DNA of 35,600 bases from positions 143,830 to 179,429 of the forward strand of contig NZ_AZFQ01000036.1 of the NCBI RefSeq assembly GCF_001435195.1, given 5' to 3'. The stretch comes from Liquorilactobacillus satsumensis DSM 16230 = JCM 12392 (lineage in GTDB: Bacteria; Bacillota; Bacilli; Lactobacillales; Lactobacillaceae). The first letter of the stretch is position 1, and each line of letters begins with the position of its first letter. The notes beneath the pieces are model-generated. The model worked only from the letters and a program-made list of their open reading frames with translations, ran no database searches and was not told where the DNA came from. Positions 32,587-35,600 of this stretch are shown in pieces. Both the position numbers and the translations under genes were made by a program.

Positions 32587-34098
32587 ATGACTAGGATTGA
32601 AATTAAAAATTTAACTTTTGGTTTTGACGAACAGCTCCAACCGCTATTTAAGGATGTTTCCTTAACGTTAGATGCCAGTTGGAAACTAGGGTTAATCGGA
32701 CGTAACGGACGCGGTAAAACGACTTTTTTAAAGTTGTTGCAAGGGGTGTATCCGTATCAAGGTAAAATAAAACAGCAGTTAAAATTCAATTATTTTCCGC
32801 AAAAAATTATGAAGCAACAGCAAACAGTCACTCAGATTTTAAAAGAATCTACAGTTGCGGAAGAATGGAAGCTGGAAAGAGAATTGAATTTGTTAGCAGT
32901 CGACCCTGGAATTTTAGAGCGGAGTTTTGCGAGTCTTTCTGGTGGTGAGCAGACTAAGGTCTTGCTGGCATTACTGTTTACGCACGAACTAGCTTATCCA
33001 CTGATCGATGAACCAACCAATCATTTAGATCTGGCTGCTCGTAAACAGGTGATGCACTATCTGCAGCAAAAAAAGCAGGGCATGATTGTGATTAGTCATG
33101 ATCGCGAGTTTATGAATGGGATAGCAGATCACATTTTGGCTCTCGAAAAACAGCAGCCGGTTTTATATCAAGGTAATTTTGCGACTTACGAGGAAGAAAA
33201 AAGACGATGTGATGAACATGCACAACAGGAAAATATTAAATTAAAAAAAGAAAGCACGCGGCTTAGACAAACGGCCCTGCAAAAAGCTGAGTGGGCGCAG
33301 GGACGTGAAAGGGATAAATATGGTTCCCCTACCCAAAAGGGAAGCGGTGCAATTTTGGATACAGGATTCATTGGGGCACGGGCTGCCAGAACAATGAAAC
33401 GTGCTAAGTTGCTCGTTCATAGGATGGAAGAAAAGGCAGCTGCAAAGGAAAATTTATTACAGAATATTGAAAAAGTTGAACCACTTTCGTTAAATTTTAG
33501 ACCGCAGCATCATCAAGTTTTGTTACGCGTTGAGCAGTTTCAACTTTTCTATGCAGATCAGGCTTTGTTTCAACCATTGAATTTTGAGCTGCATCAGGGA
33601 CAATGTCTAGCTCTAATGGGAGTAAATGGGGTTGGAAAGTCTTCTTTGATGCATTACTTGCTGGGGGATTTTGCAGGCACAAGTTCTGGAGAAGTTATGC
33701 GGCCGCAAAAATTAAAACTTAGTTATCTGCAGCAAAAATTTGAGAACAACACAGGTACGCTGGTGGAATTTGCAGATAAATGGAAGCTGGAGTATGGTCA
33801 ATTGTTGAATACTTTGCACAAGTTAGGTATCAACCGGAAGGTCTTTGAGAGTCCACTTGAAAAAATGAGTATGGGGCAAAGAAAACGGGTTGAATTAGCC
33901 AAGTCTTTACTTACGCCAGCTGAATTGTTTCTGTGGGATGAACCCTTAAACTATCTCGATGTTTTTAATCGTGAACAACTTGAGCAGTTAATTGCGCAAA
34001 AGCAACCTACTATGCTGCTGAGTGAACATGATGAAACTTTTATTAAAAATGTAGGGGCGCAAAAAGTTGTCTTGCACCGCTTGACCAATACTAACTAA
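32587..34098 (+). CDS. ABC-F ribosome-protection-like protein, Lsa type
   Basis: A 503-residue soluble protein with two ATP-binding domains and no membrane helix. Domain 1: Walker A GRNGRGKT, signature LSGGEQTK, Walker B LIDEPTNHLD. Domain 2: Walker A GVNGVGKSS, signature MSMGQRKR, Walker B LWDEPLNYLD. The interdomain linker of about 95 residues is basic and coiled, and contains DTGFIGARAARTMKRAK, as in the Lsa/Vga-type antibiotic-resistance ABC-F proteins that displace lincosamides, pleuromutilins or streptogramins from the ribosome. Resistance is inferred from family only. ATG 32587 is 10 bases after GGAGG; ATG 32578 is only 1 base away and unlikely. Confidence 0.88.
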   Translation: MTRIEIKNLTFGFDEQLQPLFKDVSLTLDASWKLGLIGRNGRGKTTFLKLLQGVYPYQGKIKQQLKFNYFPQKIMKQQQTVTQILKESTVAEEWKLERELNLLAVDPGILERSFASLSGGEQTKVLLALLFTHELAYPLIDEPTNHLDLAARKQVMHYLQQKKQGMIVISHDREFMNGIADHILALEKQQPVLYQGNFATYEEEKRRCDEHAQQENIKLKKESTRLRQTALQKAEWAQGRERDKYGSPTQKGSGAILDTGFIGARAARTMKRAKLLVHRMEEKAAAKENLLQNIEKVEPLSLNFRPQHHQVLLRVEQFQLFYADQALFQPLNFELHQGQCLALMGVNGVGKSSLMHYLLGDFAGTSSGEVMRPQKLKLSYLQQKFENNTGTLVEFADKWKLEYGQLLNTLHKLGINRKVFESPLEKMSMGQRKRVELAKSLLTPAELFLWDEPLNYLDVFNREQLEQLIAQKQPTMLLSEHDETFIKNVGAQKVVLHRLTNTN

Positions 34099-34172
34099 CT
34101 GTAAGTTTCGTTAGGAAGAATTTTGTATTATACTTAACTGAACATTTAATCTTATCCGGAGAGGAAATAACC

Positions 34173-34814
34173 ATGCAAAACTTTATCTTTGATTTTGACG
34201 GCACTTTGGCTGACTCAGGCAAAACAGCTGTACTTGCGACTCAAGCTGCTTTTAGAGACTTTAATTTGAAAGAACCGACGGCTGCCACTGTACAATACTA
34301 TATGGGGATCCCAATTGAAGTTTCATTTAAAAAAATGGCAGATCGAGATTTTTCAGACGAAAGCTTTGCCGAGTTGCTGGATACTTTTCGCAGCTACTAT
34401 AAAGATCTGGAAATGAACAGCATCTCATTGTTCCCCCAGATGGAAAATGTTTTACACCAACTTTTTAACGACGGGCGAACGCTTTTTGTGGTTTCAAGCA
34501 AACATTCAGTGGCTTTGCAACGCAACTTGGAACGCCTCGCAATCGCACCATACTTTAAGAGTGTTTGCGGTTCTGATCAGGTAGCACACTTTAAACCCGC
34601 TCCAGATGGAATTTTAAATTTACTTGAGGGGTTTCAACTCAATGAAAGAGAAAGCGTCATGATCGGGGATGCAATCTATGATTTGCAGATGGGAAAGGCA
34701 GCAAATGTACAAACCTGCGGTGTGACTTGGGGGGCACATGATCTGGCACTTTTACAAAAGGAAAAGCCCAATTATTTAGTGTCAGAAGTTAACCAGTTAT
34801 TAGAACTTGAATAA
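34173..34814 (+). CDS. HAD hydrolase, phosphoglycolate phosphatase-like
   Basis: A 213-residue HAD-superfamily phosphatase: motif I DFDGTLADS (8-16), a helical cap domain (about 16-85), motif II VVSSKH (about 107-112), the lysine in HFKPAPDG and motif III MIGDAIYD. Mg2+-dependent, acting on a small phosphate ester; phosphoglycolate or pyrophosphate are usual for this group but cannot be read. GGAGAGG site before the ATG. The acetyltransferase gene follows after 41 bases. Confidence 0.88.
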   Translation: MQNFIFDFDGTLADSGKTAVLATQAAFRDFNLKEPTAATVQYYMGIPIEVSFKKMADRDFSDESFAELLDTFRSYYKDLEMNSISLFPQMENVLHQLFNDGRTLFVVSSKHSVALQRNLERLAIAPYFKSVCGSDQVAHFKPAPDGILNLLEGFQLNERESVMIGDAIYDLQMGKAANVQTCGVTWGAHDLALLQKEKPNYLVSEVNQLLELE

Positions 34815-34855
34815 GACGATAAAAATACTGGAATTCACTATCAGAGGTTTTTAGC

Positions 34856-35365
34856 ATGGTTAGTAATGAGAGTAAGGAACGTATTAGATTAGATTTTTTA
34901 CCAGTAAGTTTAGCGCCGCAAGAATATGCAATTTTTAAGAATCCTAATTTGAGCAGATTTACTAAACATGGACCATTTACTGATCTAAAAACTACCCAGG
35001 CTTTTATTGCAAGGCACAACCAAAGCGGCAATTTTTTTGGCATTTATCTGCAAAACGGAGAGTTGATTGGAAATTGTCAGTTGGTCGTAAATCAAAATGC
35101 TAAAACAGGTGAGGTTGCCTATGGAATTGCTGAGGAGTACTGGGGAATGGGATATGGAACAGAGGCCTTGCAGTTGCTTCTTGCTTATGGAAAAAGGACT
35201 TATGCTTTAAAGCAGATCATAGGTGTTTGTGCAGCAATGAATGTGGCTTCTCAAAAGGTACTGCAAAAAAATGGTTTTCACTACGTGAGAGTCGAAAAAA
35301 ATGCTTTGCAGAAGTTCGATGTCGCTTACGATCTGATTTACTTTGAAAAAACTCTAAGTAATTAA
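34856..35365 (+). CDS. GNAT family N-acetyltransferase (RimJ/RimL-like)
   Basis: A 169-residue acetyltransferase with the pattern of the protein- or antibiotic-acetylating RimJ/RimL group: GNCQLVV, then EVAYGIAEEYWGMGYGTEALQLLLAYG (acetyl-CoA loop GMGYGT) and NVASQKVLQKNGFHYV. The substrate is unknown. AGAGG 8 bases before the ATG; probably an operon with the HAD gene. The tandem repeat array starts about 30 bases after the stop. Confidence 0.85.
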   Translation: MVSNESKERIRLDFLPVSLAPQEYAIFKNPNLSRFTKHGPFTDLKTTQAFIARHNQSGNFFGIYLQNGELIGNCQLVVNQNAKTGEVAYGIAEEYWGMGYGTEALQLLLAYGKRTYALKQIIGVCAAMNVASQKVLQKNGFHYVRVEKNALQKFDVAYDLIYFEKTLSN

Positions 35366-35394
35366 TTTAATTTTGGACTCGGCCTGAAAGGCTG

Positions 35395-35600
35395 TGAAAA
35401 ACGTTTATCTGTAAAAATTAAGAGAGTGTGACATAAGTTGGGAAAATTTGAGTACTAACTCGAAATTACGAAGATAGCGAGTACTTTGCGATGAGTAATT
35501 TGAAGTTAGACGGAGAATTTTGATTTATGGAACACGTTTATCCGGAATAAAAGAGAGAGTGTGACATAAGTTGGGAAAATTTGAGTACTAACTCGAAATT
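35395..35600 (+). repeat. Tandem array of repeat unit U, running off the window
   Basis: A decayed unit end (AAAAACGTTTATCTGTAAAA) is followed by a full unit at 35421-35553 and a second unit from 35554 whose first 47 bases are identical to the first. The period is 133 bp. No hairpin H is present between the two. About 90% like copy B by eye. Confidence 0.85.

Overview
The window reads as chromosomal DNA of a low-GC Gram-positive bacterium, most likely a member of the Lactobacillaceae. The support is gene content and style: a water-forming-type NADH oxidase, an oleate hydratase of the lactobacillus kind, an S66 (MccF-like) peptidase, a LysM protein with a short lytic-transglycosylase-like tail, a SemiSWEET, an Lsa-like ABC-F protein, two YfhO-family membrane proteins, strong GGAGG ribosome-binding sites, frequent GTG/TTG starts, and catabolite-response (cre)-like boxes. 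I cannot name the genus with confidence. I see no rRNA, tRNA, CRISPR array, transposase or phage gene.

Layout. 1-7515: two YfhO paralogues flanking a UMF1-type transporter and a Nudix hydrolase. 7516-8545: an unusual region with a cre-overlapped promoter driving a predicted structured RNA of about 240 nt, then a second promoter, a 13-codon leader ORF and a 65-residue two-helix membrane protein. 8545-17033: a small hypothetical protein, NADH oxidase, AI-2E-family exporter, MFS symporter, S66 peptidase, LysM protein without a visible signal peptide, and an osmC-esterase pair. 17034-20089: CorA, an RpiB/LacA/LacB-type isomerase with Asp where the catalytic Cys is expected, nucleoside diphosphate kinase and a small DUF1801-like protein. 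20509-26494: two consecutive ABC exporter + TetR operons, each with a clear palindromic operator on its promoter. 26826-31674: oleate hydratase, SemiSWEET (opposite strand), MgtC-family protein, acetyltransferase, glutathione peroxidase and a membrane protein. 31931-35365: a small hypothetical, an ABC-F protein with a long leader, a HAD phosphatase and a second acetyltransferase.

Themes. Several genes handle oxidative or membrane stress (NADH oxidase, OsmC, glutathione peroxidase, oleate hydratase), several are drug or solute exporters with local regulators, and CorA and MgtC-type proteins suggest magnesium handling. This is an ordinary scattered stress and transport neighbourhood, not one pathway.

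The most distinctive non-coding feature is a family of intergenic repeats. A unit of about 133 bp is itself an imperfect inverted repeat (U). It is often joined to a 15-bp perfect terminator-like hairpin (H). Recognisable or decayed copies lie near 8339, 11860, 15339, 15519, 17173, 26550, 28711 and 35395-35600, the last a tandem array running off the window. They sit only between genes, in both orientations. With the cre-controlled structured RNA near 7600, they are the best candidates here for something undescribed. All functional statements are from sequence reading alone; no search or folding program was run.
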